From assembly GCA_009782605.1 (NCBI GenBank), contig WRIR01000007.1, forward strand, positions 1 through 64,000: 64,000 nucleotides of DNA, in the 5' to 3' direction. Positions within the stretch are counted from its first letter, which is position 1. Each line of letters begins with the position of its first letter. The DNA is from Eggerthellaceae bacterium (GTDB lineage: Bacteria > Actinomycetota > Coriobacteriia > Coriobacteriales > Eggerthellaceae). This document shows, piece by piece, positions 53,067 to 64,000 of the stretch. The notes below the pieces were generated by a model. That model searched no databases. It was not told the origin of the DNA and worked only from the letters and a program-made list of their open reading frames with translations. Both the position numbers and the translations under genes were made by a program.

Positions 53067-54370
53067 CTATATTCGCCGGGCCTTCCCCAGCCGCACCTGT
53101 GTCACGGTGACCGGCTCGTCGTTTGCGAGGATATGCCCCGGACGGATCTCAAGCAGCGGCTTCACCACGAAGTCGCGCTCCGCGATCCGGGGGTGCGGCA
53201 GGGTGAGCCTTTCGGTGTCGACGACGTATTGCTGGTAGTCGAGGATGTCGATGTCGCAGGTCCGCGGGCCGTTCTCGACGGTCCGGACGCGGCCGAGGCT
53301 GTTTTCGATGACATGGAGGCAGGTAAGGAGGTCTTTAGGGGGAAGCCCCGTGCGCAGCAGCGCCACCGCGTTGACAAAGGGCTCCTGGTCCTCAAGGTAG
53401 GCCGGCTCGCTCTCGTAAAAGCCCGACAGGTCGATCAGCTGGGAGTCAGGCAGGGTGCACAGCAGGCTGACGGCATTGTTCAGCTGGGCGACCTTGCCTT
53501 CCCGTCCCCCTCCCGGGTAGGACTCGGCGGCGATGTTGCAGCCGAGGCCGAGCAGGGCATAGGGGCGCAGGTCTTCGAGGGCCTTGGCCGTACAGGCGAT
53601 GTTGTGGGTGCGTATGACGCCTGCCCCCAGCTCACAGGCCTTCAAGGCCTCCGTTGCCGAGGCCTCGTCGCGGTCTTGGGGTCCTTCGAGGCGGTAGGCG
53701 TGTCCCAGATAGCCTTTGCGGGAAAGCGCCGCCATCACGGGGTACCCCAGCCGGACGAACTCGTGGAGGTTGCGCGTCAGCTCAAGCGTATGCTGGAAGG
53801 TCTTGCCGAAGCCGGGGCCGGGGTCTACGCAGATGCGGCCGGGGGAGACGCCTGCGGCCTCAAGGGCACTGGCCCGGGCGCGCAGGTAGTCGCGCACCTC
53901 GGTAACAACGTCGCCGTAGTGCGGGTCTTCCTGCATGGTCTCGGGCTCGCCTTGCATGTGCATGACAACGAGCCCGGTTTCGCTGCGAGTGGCGAGGTCG
54001 ATAAGGGCGGGGTCCTCGAAGCCCGAGACGTCGTTGATGATGGAGGCGCCGGCCTCGACGCAGGCCGAAGCCACCGTGGCGTGCCGGGTGTCGATGCTCA
54101 CGCATATCCCGTCGCGGGCGAGCTCGCCTACGACGTCGATGACCCGCGCAAGCTCTTCTTCGGCGGGGACGGCCTTCGACCCGGGGCGCGTTGACTCGCC
54201 CCCGACGTCGATGATCTGCGCACCCTGTCCGACCATGTTTTGCGCGTGGGCGATTGCTGATTTCCTATCCTGGTAAAGGCCGCCGTCCGAGAACGAGTCG
54301 GGCGTAACATTCAAGATGCCCATGAGTATGGGCATCCGTGTGTCGAACTCGTATGACGCGCAGTGCCACT

Positions 54371-54374
<4 letters not shown>
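53067..54374 (-). CDS. folP: Dihydropteroate synthase-HPPK fusion
   Basis: A 435-residue bifunctional folate enzyme. The N-terminal part (about 1-270) is dihydropteroate synthase with MGILNVTPDSFSDGG, DVGGESTRPGS, VSIDTRHATVA and a DPGPGFGKT loop. The C-terminal part (about 275-435) is HPPK with GLGCNIAA, FVNAVALLRT and the DIDILDYQ and LPHPRIAERDFV motifs. The order of reactions in the pathway is HPPK then DHPS, so the fusion channels sequential steps. It overlaps ftsH by 4 nt. Confidence 0.95.
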
Positions 54375-56797
<2,423 letters not shown>

Positions 56798-56816
56798 AAA
56801 CCTTGAGTCTTTCTTG

Positions 56817-57404
56817 TCAGTCGACCCGACGGGCATCGCCAAGCTGGTCGGCTTGGTGGTAGACCCCGGGTTCAAGGATACCGATATAGGGCAGATTGCG
56901 GTAACGTTCCGCATAGTCGAGCCCATAGCCGACGATGAACTGGTCGGGGCATTCGAACCCGATGTACTTACAGTCGATCTTTGCCTGCTGCAGCGTCTCT
57001 TTCCGCAGGAGCGTCACTACCTCGATAGAGGCCGGTCCCCGGGATGCGAGGTTTTTCAGGAGGTACTTCAAGGTGAGGCCGCTGTCGAGGATGTCCTCGA
57101 CGACGATGATGTGCTGCCCCTTGATGTCGGAGGTGAGGTCTTTCAGGATGCGCACCACGCCAGAGCTCTTCGTCCCGTTGCCATACGACGAGATAGCCAT
57201 GTAATCCATCTCTATCGGAAGGTCTATCCTGCGGGCTAGGTCGGCCATGAATATCGCAGCGCCCCGCAAGACGGACACCAGCATCACGCGCTCACCCCGC
57301 TCCACCATGTCGGCATAGTCCTGCGTGATAGCCGCGCCTATCTCCTCGATACGGCAGGCTATGGTCTTTTCCTCGAAAAGTATCTCCTGGATGTCTTTAT
57401 GCAC
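56817..57404 (-). CDS. hpt: Hypoxanthine-guanine phosphoribosyltransferase
   Basis: A 195-residue purine-salvage enzyme that converts hypoxanthine or guanine to IMP or GMP using PRPP. The PRPP motif VVEDILDSGLTLKYL, the active-site MLVSVLRGAAIF and FIVGYGLDYAERYRNLPYIG are present. It heads the hpt-ftsH-folPK-birA run, a common gene order in Gram-positive bacteria. Confidence 0.95.
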   Translation of the reverse strand: MHKDIQEILFEEKTIACRIEEIGAAITQDYADMVERGERVMLVSVLRGAAIFMADLARRIDLPIEMDYMAISSYGNGTKSSGVVRILKDLTSDIKGQHIIVVEDILDSGLTLKYLLKNLASRGPASIEVVTLLRKETLQQAKIDCKYIGFECPDQFIVGYGLDYAERYRNLPYIGILEPGVYHQADQLGDARRVD

Positions 57405-57610
57405 GCCATTCCTTTTCTGACCCGTGTGTCTGACTCTTCGGCAAAGCGCCGTGTTCTGCCTGTTTCTGTTGTTCCCTTATCACAAACGATTAGTGTAACA
57501 TTATGTGCTGGTCGTTGCCGTCCAATACGGCCACAGCGCACCCCTTTTCCCCGTGATTTTCACATTTGGCGCACGAAAGGATGTTTCTGTTGCGGACATG
57601 GCCGCACCTT

Positions 57611-57640
57611 TTGCGGTTTTACCCGGGTTTCTGGTATTAT
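57611..57640 (+). promoter_or_regulatory. Possible promoter upstream of the pentapeptide gene
   Basis: TTGCGG (57611-57616) and TATTAT (57635-57640) with 18-bp spacing, about 75 bp before the likely start. Confidence 0.4.
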
Positions 57641-57716
57641 AGGCGCTCAGTCTCTGATATGATTCAGGGTTTGTATATATGATTTGCCTCGGTTGGTAGG
57701 ATGCTGCTCTGCAAAC

Positions 57717-59354
57717 ATGATGAAAAAAAGCCTATACGAGAAGTTCAAAGCCCTGCTTATGGGGTTGCCCCTCGCCGCGTCGATACTGCTGTGGATAGCC
57801 ATTGCGCTCGTGGTTTTCGGCCTTTTTGCCTGGAGGTGGACCGGCTGGGTCATCCTGTCCCCCATGCCCCTTGACCATGTCGAGGGCAGTCTCGCCTCCT
57901 CCACGCTTGAGGCGATAAAGGTCACCCTGCTCATCATGGGCGGGCTGGGCCTGGTCGGCTACCTCGTCATCCGCTACCAGGAGGGGAACTCGTCTCGGCG
58001 GGAAGAGGTGAGGACGCTTGAGAACCGTGTCGAGGAACAGGCGCAGGTCCTGAGGGACCGCATCGAGAAGCAGGTGGACGCCGCCATTGCCATGCTGGGG
58101 GACAAGGACACCCCGTCGACGCGGATCGCGGGGGTGTGCAGCCTCACCGACATCGCCGACACGCACCACGGCGCCTACCAGCAGCGCGTGGTCGACATCC
58201 TGTGCGGGTACCTGAGGACCCTGCGCACGGAAGACGAGGCCGTCGAGTCGACCATCATAGGCACCATGAGGGCCCACCTCCAGAAGCACCGGGTGTCTTC
58301 CCGGGAGGAACGGGGCGTCGAGCAGCACCTGCCCGATGCCAAGCTCTGGTGCAACTGCTCATTCGACTTCCATGGGGTGGTCTTCACCGAGAAGATAGCC
58401 CTTTCCGACTCGACCTTCTCCAAGAACATCAATTTTAGGGGCGCGACCTTCCTGAGCTTCTCCGACTTCGGCAACACCGCCTTCGAGGACGAGGTCGACT
58501 TCCATTCCGCGACCTTCGGGGAGGGGACGAGCTTCCGCCACGCAATGTTCAAGGGGAACGCCGGCTTTGTGAAGGCGGCGTTCGGGGCCCGGACGAGCTT
58601 CCGCCACACGGTGTTCGAGCGCGAGACGAACTTCCAATCCGCCCTGTTCGGGGAGGGGACCTTCTTCGAGGGCGCGAAATTCGGCAACGGGACCTATTTC
58701 GTGGAGGCCGTCTTCGGCAACGAGGCTTCTTTCCGGAATGCGGAATTCAAAGAGGTGACCTTCTTCAAGAACGCGACCTTCGGGGAGAGGACCTTCTTTG
58801 AAAGCGCGAAGTTCGGCAACCGGGTCTACTTCGAGGGCGCGACCTTCGGCAACGGGACCTATTTCGGCGACGCCGAGTTCGGGGATGTTATCTTCTTCCA
58901 GAGCGCGACCTTCGAGGACGAGGCCTACTTCCAAAACGCACGCTTCGGCAACGGGATCCATTTCGAGGGCGCGAAGTTCGGCAACCGGGCCTTCTTCGGC
59001 GGCGTGACCTTCGGCAACGAGGCCTTTTTCACGGAGGCGGCTTTCGGCAACGAGGGCTTCTTTGTGGAATCGACCTTCGGCAACGAGGCCTCCTTCGGAA
59101 ATGTGGAGTTCGAGGGCGAGGCCCATTTCCAGAACGTGAAGTTTGGGGAAAAGGCCTTCTTCGGGAATGCCTCGTTCGGCAACGGAACCTATTTTTGGGG
59201 AGCGCGGTTCGGCAATGGGGCGTCCTTTGAGGGCGCGCGACTGCCTGGCACCTGCCCCCTGATGGAAAACGGGCTCCCGGAAGGCGTGCGGCAGACCGTG
59301 CTGCACGGCCCCCCCGAGGGAAGGCTGTACCTCCCCGGGCGCAGCTATGGGTGA
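57717..59354 (+). CDS. Membrane protein with C-terminal 11-residue pentapeptide-like repeats
   Basis: A 545-residue protein from ATG 57717. Two transmembrane helices (about 13-40 and 60-80) are followed by a coiled coil (about 95-125) and a helical segment (QRVVDILCGYLRTL). From about residue 225 to the end lies a long array of 11-residue units of the form xxFGNxxxFxx (e.g. AKFGNRAFFGG), with Phe spaced 6 and 5 apart. This matches the Pentapeptide_3-like solenoid, a right-handed beta helix. The function is unknown; the membrane placement suggests an adhesion or scaffold role. It overlaps recQ by 8 nt. Confidence 0.82.
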   Translation: MMKKSLYEKFKALLMGLPLAASILLWIAIALVVFGLFAWRWTGWVILSPMPLDHVEGSLASSTLEAIKVTLLIMGGLGLVGYLVIRYQEGNSSRREEVRTLENRVEEQAQVLRDRIEKQVDAAIAMLGDKDTPSTRIAGVCSLTDIADTHHGAYQQRVVDILCGYLRTLRTEDEAVESTIIGTMRAHLQKHRVSSREERGVEQHLPDAKLWCNCSFDFHGVVFTEKIALSDSTFSKNINFRGATFLSFSDFGNTAFEDEVDFHSATFGEGTSFRHAMFKGNAGFVKAAFGARTSFRHTVFERETNFQSALFGEGTFFEGAKFGNGTYFVEAVFGNEASFRNAEFKEVTFFKNATFGERTFFESAKFGNRVYFEGATFGNGTYFGDAEFGDVIFFQSATFEDEAYFQNARFGNGIHFEGAKFGNRAFFGGVTFGNEAFFTEAAFGNEGFFVESTFGNEASFGNVEFEGEAHFQNVKFGEKAFFGNASFGNGTYFWGARFGNGASFEGARLPGTCPLMENGLPEGVRQTVLHGPPEGRLYLPGRSYG

Positions 59355-61326
59355 GGCTGCTGTAGGTGAGGGCCCTGGCGGGGCCTCCAAGCTCGAGGTC
59401 CTTTCCGCCTGTTTCGGCTACGATGCCTTTCGTCCGGGACAAGAAGCCCTCATAGATGCCCTGCTCGCCAGGCGTGACGTGGTCGGCATCATGCCGACAG
59501 GGGCGGGCAAATCGCTGTGCTACCAGGTGCCTGCCCTGATGATGGAGGGCATCACGATCGTCGTCTCGCCTTTGATAGCGCTCATGAAAGACCAGGTCGG
59601 TGCCTTGACACAGGCAGGCGTGGCAGCAGCCTTCATCAACAGCTCCCTGCGCCCTCAAGAGGTGGGCGAGGTCATCCGCGACGCGAAGGCGGGGAAGTAC
59701 CGAATCATCTATGTGGCACCCGAGCGCTTGTCGAACCCCCTGTTCATGGGTTTTTGCACGGCGGCCGACATCGCTATGGTGACGGTGGACGAGGCTCATT
59801 GCGTCTCCCAGTGGGGACATGACTTCCGCCCGAGCTACCGCGAGATCGCGCGCTTTGTCGCCGCCTTGCCGGCCCGCCCGATAGTCGGTGCCTTCACAGC
59901 CACGGCAACCGCCCAGGTCAGGGCCGATATTGCCGAGCTCTTGGCCTTGCACGACGCCTATGTTTTGGTCTCGGGCTTCAACCGCGAGAACCTTTACTTC
60001 AGCGTAAAGCGCCCGAAGGACAAGATGGCAACGCTGCTGGAGTTCTTAGGCCAGCGCAGGGACGCCTGCGGGATAGTCTATTGTGCCACCCGTGCCGGCG
60101 TCGAAGAGGTGTGCGCCGAACTGGTGGAATGCGGGTATGCGGCGACACGCTACCATGCGGGGCTTGACGACGGCGAGCGGCTGGGAAACCAGGACGACTT
60201 CGTGTACGAGCGCAGTAGGATAATGGTGGCGACCAACGCCTTCGGCATGGGCATCGACAAGAGCAATCTCGCTTTTGTGGTGCACTACAACATGCCCAAG
60301 AACCTTGAGAGCTACTACCAGGAGGCCGGGCGGGCCGGGCGCGACGGCGAGCCGGCGGTCTGCCTGACGCTCTACAGCGCACAGGATGTCGAGACCGGCA
60401 AGTTCCTGATCTCGAAAAGCTACGAGGACGGCGACCACGACTGGGAGGCACGTCAGGCCCGACAGGCCAACGACCTCGACCTGCTCAAGAAGATGACCTG
60501 GTACTGCACGACCAGCGACTGCCTGCGCGGTTATATCCTCAAATACTTCGGTGAGCAGGCCCCGGTGTTTTGCGGCTGCTGCTCGAACTGCGACACGCAG
60601 TTCGAGGCGGTCGATGTGACTATCGACGCCCAGAAGGTCATCTCATGCGTCATGCGGCTTGAGCGGCAGAACAGGGCCTTCGGCAAGGCGCTTATCGCGA
60701 AGTCGCTCCATGGCAGCAAGGACAAGCAGGTTACCGGGCGCGGGCTGGACAAGCTGTCCACCTATGGCATCATGGCCGAGGTGCCGGTCAAGCGGATCAT
60801 GGACATCATCAACTACCTGGTGGAGAAGGGCTGGGTCAGCCAGTCAAACAGCGAGTACCCGACCCTGGGGCTGACCGAGAGGTCGCTTGAGGTGATCCGG
60901 GGCAAGGCGCAGGTTCTCATGCAGCTCCCCAAGCTCCCCAAGGCAGCCGAGTCGGAAGAGGGGTCGGAGGCGCAGGCCGGGACGCAGGCCGGCGGCCGGG
61001 CCGGAGTGGGCTCTGGGAGCCGGGCCGGCGGGAAGGACGGAGCGCCTGCGGGGACGCAGGCCGGGATGCACGGCCACCCCGAGCTCTACGAGCGCCTTGT
61101 CGCGCTGCGCAGGCAGCTGGCCGAGGAGGCGGGGATGCCCGCCTACATCGTGTTCAGCAACGCCGCCCTCAACGACATGTGCCGCAAGCTCCCGCGGACG
61201 CCCGAGGAGTTCCTTTCCGTGAACGGGGTGGGCCAGGCGAAAAAAGAAGCTTACAGCGCCCCCTTCACCCAGGCCATCCGCGACTACTGCAACAACTCAC
61301 AGGGACAGGCCCCGCGGGTTCCTTGA
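59347..61326 (+). CDS. recQ: ATP-dependent DNA helicase RecQ
   Basis: A 659-residue 3'-5' helicase for recombination and replication restart. Motif I is MPTGAGKSLCYQVPAL, motif II DEAHCVSQWGHDFRPSY, and motif VI QEAGRAGRDGEP. The RQC zinc site is formed by the Cys residues in YCTTSDC...CGCCSNCD. An Ala/Gly-rich linker (about 545-580; QAGTQAGGRAGVGSGSR) leads to an HRDC domain (LRRQLAEEAGMPAYIVFSN). Its start overlaps the repeat-protein gene, which suggests coupled translation. Its 3' end lies inside a palindrome. Confidence 0.95.
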   Translation: MGEAAVGEGPGGASKLEVLSACFGYDAFRPGQEALIDALLARRDVVGIMPTGAGKSLCYQVPALMMEGITIVVSPLIALMKDQVGALTQAGVAAAFINSSLRPQEVGEVIRDAKAGKYRIIYVAPERLSNPLFMGFCTAADIAMVTVDEAHCVSQWGHDFRPSYREIARFVAALPARPIVGAFTATATAQVRADIAELLALHDAYVLVSGFNRENLYFSVKRPKDKMATLLEFLGQRRDACGIVYCATRAGVEEVCAELVECGYAATRYHAGLDDGERLGNQDDFVYERSRIMVATNAFGMGIDKSNLAFVVHYNMPKNLESYYQEAGRAGRDGEPAVCLTLYSAQDVETGKFLISKSYEDGDHDWEARQARQANDLDLLKKMTWYCTTSDCLRGYILKYFGEQAPVFCGCCSNCDTQFEAVDVTIDAQKVISCVMRLERQNRAFGKALIAKSLHGSKDKQVTGRGLDKLSTYGIMAEVPVKRIMDIINYLVEKGWVSQSNSEYPTLGLTERSLEVIRGKAQVLMQLPKLPKAAESEEGSEAQAGTQAGGRAGVGSGSRAGGKDGAPAGTQAGMHGHPELYERLVALRRQLAEEAGMPAYIVFSNAALNDMCRKLPRTPEEFLSVNGVGQAKKEAYSAPFTQAIRDYCNNSQGQAPRVP

Positions 61327-61371
61327 GTGTGCTGCCTTTTGAAGAACCCGCGGGACCTGTCCCCGTGAGTT
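61294..61371. repeat. Inverted repeat spanning the recQ stop
   Basis: AACTCACAGGGACAGGCCCC continuing GCGGGTTCCTT is mirrored by AAGAACCCGCGGGACCTGTC continuing CCCGTGAGTT, with two mismatches. The recQ stop (61324-61326) is in the first arm. It resembles the elements at 49.85 kb and, more loosely, 2.74 and 43.6 kb. Confidence 0.8.
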
Positions 61372-61428
61372 CTCTGAGTTGTTGCGGGGCCCCGGACAGG
61401 CCAAAACGACAGGTACCCTGGCACAGGG

Positions 61429-61458
61429 AAGGGCGGACCGGGTAGGTCCGCCCTTCTT
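61429..61458 (+). terminator. Rho-independent-type terminator after recQ
   Basis: A perfect 11-bp stem AAGGGCGGACC / GGTCCGCCCTT with loop GGGTA followed by CTTGA. It is the second hairpin after recQ. Confidence 0.75.
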
Positions 61459-61597
61459 GACTCAGCCTCTATCGAGTGGGGGTTTTGTGCTCTGTTCCGG
61501 TCCTGTTTTGTGTGTGTCGTGCTGTGGCGCGAACGGTGCTGCGTGTTCGACAGGGCATGGCTTGGCTGGGCCGGTCTTCCTCAAAGGCGTCTATCCA

Positions 61598-61948
61598 TCA
61601 AGGCCCCTTCCGTACCTGTTTGTTGCGGATATCGGTGAGCGTGCGTGTCAGCGAATCCCATTCCCCTGACATCATGTCAAGGGAGCGGTTCCCTTCGTCG
61701 GTTATCGAATAATACTTCCTTGGGGGGAGGCCTTCGACGGTGTCTTGCCAAAACGAACCCAGGAGCCCTTCTTTCTGCAGCCTTTTGAGGAGGGGGTATA
61801 CCGTGCTTTCCTTCGCAGACACGATGGGCCACTCGCTGAGCTTGCTTACTATCTCGTAGCCATAACACGGTGTTTCTCGAATCAGCAGCAAGATACAATA
61901 CTCCAAAGTCCCTTTTTTAAGCTGGATTGTCCAGTCCTCGATTTTCAC
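61598..61948 (-). CDS. PadR family transcriptional regulator
   Basis: A 116-residue PadR protein, normal length. The winged helix reads TLEYCILLLIRETPCYGYEIVSKL, ESTVYPLLKRLQKEGLL and GLPPRKYYSITDEG. GTG 61948 (start VKIEDWTIQLKKG) is chosen because the family begins there; the longer frame is AT-rich and unsupported. It lies downstream of an HAAS-domain membrane protein on the same strand, the usual partner of this regulator group. Confidence 0.9.
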   Translation of the reverse strand: MKIEDWTIQLKKGTLEYCILLLIRETPCYGYEIVSKLSEWPIVSAKESTVYPLLKRLQKEGLLGSFWQDTVEGLPPRKYYSITDEGNRSLDMMSGEWDSLTRTLTDIRNKQVRKGP

Positions 61949-62068
61949 GTGTTTCGATTTGCCTTTGTTTGTGAATATAACGTATAACGTAATATAGCGC
62001 AATAAAAGATACTATGCAATACATAATATAGAAATAAAGCACCCCCGCCCCATGGTGAGCCGGAGCGT

Positions 62069-62095
62069 AGGGTGGACAGGGTGGACAGGGTGGAC
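62069..62095. repeat. Three 9-bp tandem repeats
   Basis: AGGGTGGAC is repeated three times and followed by AGGGGACGG, recalling the GGGGAC-type palindromes. It lies between the HAAS and PadR genes. Confidence 0.7.
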
Positions 62096-62146
62096 AGGGG
62101 ACGGCACTGTGTCCGCCCGGCTGCGGGCGCACCGGCCGACGGGGGC

Positions 62147-62701
62147 CTAGTTGAACTTCTGGTTATCGACGCCGACCGTCCGCAGGTACTTCACCATCAG
62201 GCGCCAGACGCTGACGCCGCCGGTAACGAACAGGCTGCCGAGTATCAAAGAGATAGGAAGCCTGAGATGGGCAAGGGGCCCGTTCAAGGGCAGCGTGGGG
62301 AGGACGGGTATGAGCTGGCCGGGGAGAAAGACTTCTGCCTGGATCAGGCTGAGGACTGCGACGGCGATCCCGGCCACGATGAGCCCGATGGACAAGACGC
62401 TCAGGCCCGGGACGACGATGAGGGACGAATGGCCCGACGACCGGCGCAGCGAGAGCTTCATGCGGAGCTTCCCTATGCTGGGGCCCTTCGTCTCGCTGAT
62501 TGCGGCCCTGAGATGGCGCTCGGCGACCTCGGCCGGGTTGCCTATCGACTCAAGGGCCTCCCGGGGGCTGAGCTTCTCGAAGTAGCACATCTCCGTGACC
62601 CGGCTCTCTATGAGGCTCAGCACGTCGGCGCGCTCCGATTTCGGCATCGCCTTCAAGTGCCGTTCGACCGTTTCGAGATAGCTCTCGACAAAGACATCCA
62701 T
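62147..62701 (-). CDS. HAAS-domain membrane protein
   Basis: A 184-residue protein. The first 70 residues form the HAAS/DUF1700 helical domain (FVESYLETVERHLKAMPKSERADVL, ESIGNPAEVAERHL). About three hydrophobic helices follow (LSVLSIGLIVAGIAVAVLSL, LPISLILGSLFVTGGVSVW). Such proteins are paired with PadR regulators and are thought to sense at the membrane. ATG 62701 (MDVFVESYLE) is chosen because GGAGGAA lies upstream. Confidence 0.82.
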   Translation of the reverse strand: MDVFVESYLETVERHLKAMPKSERADVLSLIESRVTEMCYFEKLSPREALESIGNPAEVAERHLRAAISETKGPSIGKLRMKLSLRRSSGHSSLIVVPGLSVLSIGLIVAGIAVAVLSLIQAEVFLPGQLIPVLPTLPLNGPLAHLRLPISLILGSLFVTGGVSVWRLMVKYLRTVGVDNQKFN

Positions 62702-62909
62702 GATCCCGGTGGTTCCTCCGTCATGAGAAAAGCGTTTTCGGCCCCTGTGGCCTGCTGCGACGAACCCGTGCTCCGTCCCCGCCATGCTGCGCACAGTATA
62801 GGCCTCTCCCTCCCAGATGGCAAGGAATCTCCTTGTTGCGTGGCATTGCACGTGGCATTGCGGGTGCCGCGCCTCGATTCCGAAGGGCATCTTCGTCTAT
62901 AATGCTCTC

Positions 62910-63647
62910 ATGAAGAAGAAACGCTTGGATACCCTTTTGGTCGAGCGGGGCTGCTTTCCCGACGATGCGGCGGCTCTGCGTGCGGTGCTTGCCCGGAAAG
63001 TCAAGGTGGGCGACGCCTATGCGACGAGCGCGGCCGTCCTTGTCCCGTCCGATGCCGAGGTTGCGGTCACGGGTCGCAAGCGCTTCGTTTCCCGGGGAGG
63101 ACATAAGCTGCAAGGCGCCCTCGATGCCTTTGGCCAGGATGTCACAGGGATGCGTTGCCTTGATATCGGTGCCTCGACGGGCGGCTTCGCCGATTGCCTT
63201 TTGCAGGCGGGTGCTGCCCATGTCACCTGCCTTGATGTGAACTATGGGCAGCTTGACTGGACGCTGCGGCAAGACGGGCGGGTGGCGGTCTTCGAGCGCA
63301 CCAACATCAGGCACGCCGATCCGACAGCCTTAGGCGGCCCCTTCGACCTACTTGTTGCCGACCTCAGCTTCATCGGCCTTGCCCGCCTCGCCCCGGTCTT
63401 TGCCCGTTTCGCACGGCGGGGCACCGTATTCATCGGCCTGGTGAAGCCGCAGTTCGAGTCGCGTCCGGGAGAGGCCGATTGCGGTGTGGTGCGCGACCCG
63501 CAGGTGCGCGAGCGCGTCGTCAAAGAGGTGGAAGCGGCGCTTAACCAGGCATCCTTCGCCCCGACCGGGGTGGAGGAATCCCCCCTTAAAGGAGCCGACG
63601 GCAACGTCGAGCTCTTCGTCCGCGCCGTCTTCGAGGCCGAGGGCTGA
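62910..63647 (+). CDS. tlyA: TlyA family rRNA 2'-O-methyltransferase
   Basis: A 245-residue protein. An S4 RNA-binding domain (about 1-60; RLDTLLVERGCFPDDAAALR) is joined to an FtsJ-like methyltransferase with GGHKLQGAL, CLDIGASTGGFADCLLQ, DLSFIGL and the KPQFE motif. TlyA methylates 16S and sometimes 23S rRNA, and its loss gives capreomycin resistance in mycobacteria. Start 62910 (MKKKRLDTLL) fits the family. Confidence 0.94.
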   Translation: MKKKRLDTLLVERGCFPDDAAALRAVLARKVKVGDAYATSAAVLVPSDAEVAVTGRKRFVSRGGHKLQGALDAFGQDVTGMRCLDIGASTGGFADCLLQAGAAHVTCLDVNYGQLDWTLRQDGRVAVFERTNIRHADPTALGGPFDLLVADLSFIGLARLAPVFARFARRGTVFIGLVKPQFESRPGEADCGVVRDPQVRERVVKEVEAALNQASFAPTGVEESPLKGADGNVELFVRAVFEAEG

Positions 63648-63759
63648 GGGCGCCCGCCAGGCCCGCCAGGCCTTGCACGGCAGGGGCGTCCGGCTGGGCA
63701 AGCCCACCGTCGTGCGCCGTCCGCCAGGTCGGGCAGGGCCGCCGCCGCCCGGGAAGCCC

Positions 63760-64000
63760 TCAGTTCTTCAAGCTGTTCAAAGGCGCGGGGAAGCGCCCGC
63801 CTCGGTGGGCGAACACGGTGCCCGCATGCTGGTTGACGGGCATGACCGGCGCAGACCCGAGCAGTCCGCCGTAGCTCACGCTGTCCCCGGCGACCTTGCC
63901 GATGGCGGGGATGAGGCGCACCGCGGTCGTCTTCGCGTTGATGACCCCGATGGCGCACTCGTCGGCGATGATGCCGAAGACGGTCTCGACCGTGCTGTCC
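63760..64000 (-). CDS. UPF0210/PFL family protein, 3' part only
   Basis: The C-terminal 80 codons of a gene that continues past the end of the window. The translation [20 protein letters not shown] followed by [21 protein letters not shown], and ending [11 protein letters not shown] matches the conserved end of the UPF0210 (PFL) family, which is large, cytosolic and uncharacterised. The missing start is beyond 64000. Confidence 0.85.
   Translation of the reverse strand, partial: DSTVETVFGIIADECAIGVINAKTTAVRLIPAIGKVAGDSVSYGGLLGSAPVMPVNQHAGTVFAHRGGRFPAPLNSLKN

Noticed and set aside
58460-59240. 33-bp DNA repeats as a CRISPR or VNTR
   Set aside because: The periodicity comes from coding for 11-residue protein repeats and the units diverge at the DNA level.

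Overview
This 64 kb window is a chromosomal segment of a GC-rich anaerobic actinobacterium, most likely of the Coriobacteriia (Eggerthellaceae-like). The signs are a Tat-exported flavoprotein of the flavocytochrome/fumarate-reductase type, divergent from a membrane-bound LuxR regulator with about 12 transmembrane segments; a Tat-exported DMSO-reductase-type molybdoenzyme with its chaperone; and GC-rich housekeeping genes with small AT-richer insertions. Family assignments are by eye from translated motifs; no database search was run.

Layout. 0.3-7 kb: J-domain protein, typA GTPase, parvulin-type foldase lipoprotein, two tRNA-Ser genes, a nucleotidyltransferase-aminotransferase fusion and a small lipoprotein. 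7-13.5 kb (minus strand): a DUF3887-like lipoprotein and a complete oppABCDF peptide importer. 13.8-23.7 kb: SPFH/NfeD pair, maf and tilS, a small membrane protein, ferritin, threonine aldolase, then a minus-strand run of aminotransferase, small alarmone synthetase, mazG and a DUF1905-like protein. 24-27.3 kb: initiator tRNA followed by an AT-rich island with a RhuM-Fic fusion, gene wreckage and a second RhuM gene. 27.5-32.4 kb: mntP and a dmsAB-like/TorD operon without a membrane anchor. 32.5-36.1 kb: a Fic-fold protein with a damaged active site, a YgbA-like protein, a flavin-binding-fold protein and a methyltransferase. 36.3-38.8 kb: a polar amino acid ABC importer. 39-43.7 kb: an unknown protein, a tag remnant, the flavoprotein and the membrane LuxR regulator. 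43.7-46.2 kb: a MarR/ABC efflux operon with a clear promoter and repeated operator. 46.3-50.5 kb: focA-type channel, coaX, a two-component system and bioY. 50.6-57.4 kb (minus strand): hpt, ftsH, a folP-folK fusion, birA and a MATE exporter. 57.7-64 kb: a pentapeptide-like membrane protein overlapping recQ, PadR and HAAS-type regulators, tlyA, and the end of an UPF0210-family gene.

Functionally, biotin appears twice (bioY uptake, birA attachment), folate once (folP-folK), and CoA once (coaX). The respiratory pieces (molybdoenzyme, flavoprotein, formate/nitrite channel) fit an anaerobe that uses organic acceptors. The most unusual items are the CobD/HisC-like aminotransferase fused to a sugar- or choline-phosphate-type nucleotidyltransferase, the RhuM/RhuM-Fic pair in its decayed island, the Fic homologue lacking catalytic residues, the molybdoenzyme with an altered iron-sulfur motif, and a family of GGGGAC-type palindromes sitting at the 3' ends of several genes.
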